Assembly (NCBI GenBank): GCA_045603585.1
Contig: JAZUMK010000038.1
Span: 1 to 6,364 of the forward strand
Reading direction: 5' to 3'
DNA length: 6,364 nt
Origin: SFEL01 sp045603585
GTDB lineage: Bacteria > Bacillota > Clostridia > Christensenellales > CAG-138
Position 1 is the stretch's first letter; each line of letters begins with the position of its first letter. A program made the position numbers and the translations under genes. Under the pieces are notes generated by a model. That model was not told the origin of the DNA. It did no database searches and saw nothing but the letters and a program-made list of their open reading frames with translations. This document shows positions 6,083-6,364 of the stretch, one piece after another.

Positions 6083-6165
6083 TGGTGCGGCCAGTGCGAC
6101 TTGAACTCACACGGTCTCCCATACGCCCCTCAAACGTACGCGTCTGCCTATGCCGCCATGGCCGC
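6083..6165 (-). tRNA. tRNA-Leu (anticodon GAG), CCA encoded
   Basis: An 83-nt class II tRNA can be laid out fully. The acceptor stem GCGGCCA/TGGCCGC is perfect, followed by A and an encoded CCA (6085-6083). The D-arm is GCG/CGC with GG at 18-19. The anticodon stem TACGT/GCGTA (one T-G pair) holds loop TTGAGGG, so the anticodon is GAG, reading CUC and CUU leucine codons. An 11-base variable arm is followed by a T-loop TTCAAGT. Two departures from consensus are visible: position 14 is C instead of the almost universal A, and the T-stem GTGAG/CGCAC has an A-G mismatch (52-62). The gene stands alone with a strong promoter and terminator, so it is likely expressed, but the deviations leave some doubt about how well it works. 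A GAG isoacceptor is often dispensable when a UAG isoacceptor exists. Confidence 0.92.
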
Positions 6166-6189
6166 ATATGAAGTTTTGCAACGAAAATA

Positions 6190-6218
6190 ATTATACATAA
6201 CATACAACTAAATGTCAA
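6190..6218 (-). promoter_or_regulatory. Consensus sigma-A promoter of tRNA-Leu
   Basis: On the minus strand a perfect TTGACA (6218-6213) is separated by exactly 17 bp from a perfect TATAAT (6195-6190). Initiation near 6183 would leave a 5' leader of about 18 nt before the mature tRNA. No competing coding signal covers it. Confidence 0.9.
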
Positions 6219-6246
6219 GGTTGAAAATAACTTTCATATGCAAATT

Positions 6247-6316
6247 TTGACGCAAAAAAATATTGGCGGTCATATTATATAGCAACTTGGCATCCTAATG
6301 TAGATTTTTTGGATGC
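6247..6316 (+). promoter_or_regulatory. Possible promoter and leader hairpin of the right-edge gene
   Basis: TTGACG (6247-6252) followed after 18 bp by CATATT (6271-6276), or after 20 bp by TATTAT, is a weak promoter candidate on the plus strand. Downstream, GCATCC (6290-6295) pairs with GGATGC (6311-6316) around a 15-nt loop ending in six T. The hairpin would lie in the 5' leader of the gene proposed at 6338. Evidence is limited to these matches. Confidence 0.3.
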
Positions 6317-6337
6317 AGGAAAGGAATATCTGTATAA

Positions 6338-6364
6338 ATGAGCGCAAGAATCAACTATGTTGAC
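6338..6364 (+). CDS. Possible start of a gene running off the right edge
   Basis: ATG at 6338 opens nine codons (MSARINYVD) to the window end, directly after an in-frame TAA (6335-6337). An AGGAAAGGA purine run (6317-6325) lies 12 nt before it, a slightly long but usable SD spacing. Too little protein is visible to name a family. Confidence 0.4.

Noticed and set aside
5969..6190. Plus-strand open frame of 73 codons across the structured element and tRNA-Leu
   Set aside because: It reads antisense through a terminator and a tRNA and has no SD. Such frames are common false protein calls.

Overview
The window looks like a piece of a Clostridia (Bacillota) chromosome, probably an Oscillospiraceae-like gut anaerobe. 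The grounds are strong GGAGG/AGGAG ribosome-binding sites, A/T-tailed hairpin terminators, frequent ATA isoleucine codons in the transporter genes, a TipAS-type regulator and a CCA-encoding tRNA with a sigma-A consensus promoter. This assignment rests on style and protein family resemblance, not on a search.

Layout. At the left edge (1-486, + strand) is the 3' part of a MerR-family regulator, reduced here to its TipAS ligand-binding domain. It converges on a four-gene minus-strand operon (4690 down to 533), and the two share a bidirectional terminator at 494-519. The operon encodes an ABC ATPase, a secreted and membrane-anchored Ig-like (CARDB/NEW3-type) protein, a MacB/FtsX-type permease and a small two-helix membrane protein with a C-terminal zinc ribbon. 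Junctions are tight: a 14-bp overlap, a 2-nt gap and a 12-nt gap, with SD sequences embedded in the preceding gene. This is the pattern of a co-translated split MacB-like efflux or mechanotransmission complex.

Upstream of the operon lies a separate minus-strand gene (5768-4902) for a NADAR/YbiA-family N-glycosidase with an extra N-terminal domain. It ends in a large compound terminator and starts behind a likely promoter that carries a 10-bp tandem repeat.

The right end is RNA territory. A minus-strand tRNA-Leu(GAG) at 6165-6083 has a perfect TTGACA-N17-TATAAT promoter and a strong terminator. Exactly 160 bp downstream of its 3' end, a second copy of the last 20 nt of the tRNA is followed by a second terminator. 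Between the two copies sits a G+C-rich, highly folded segment. The displaced copy carries the base that would repair a mismatch in the T-stem of the intact tRNA. This resembles the scar left when an element integrates into a tRNA 3' end, and it is the most unusual thing in the window. At the extreme right edge, the first nine codons of a plus-strand gene can be proposed.

I see no complete insertion sequence, no CRISPR array and no recognisable defence or toxin system.
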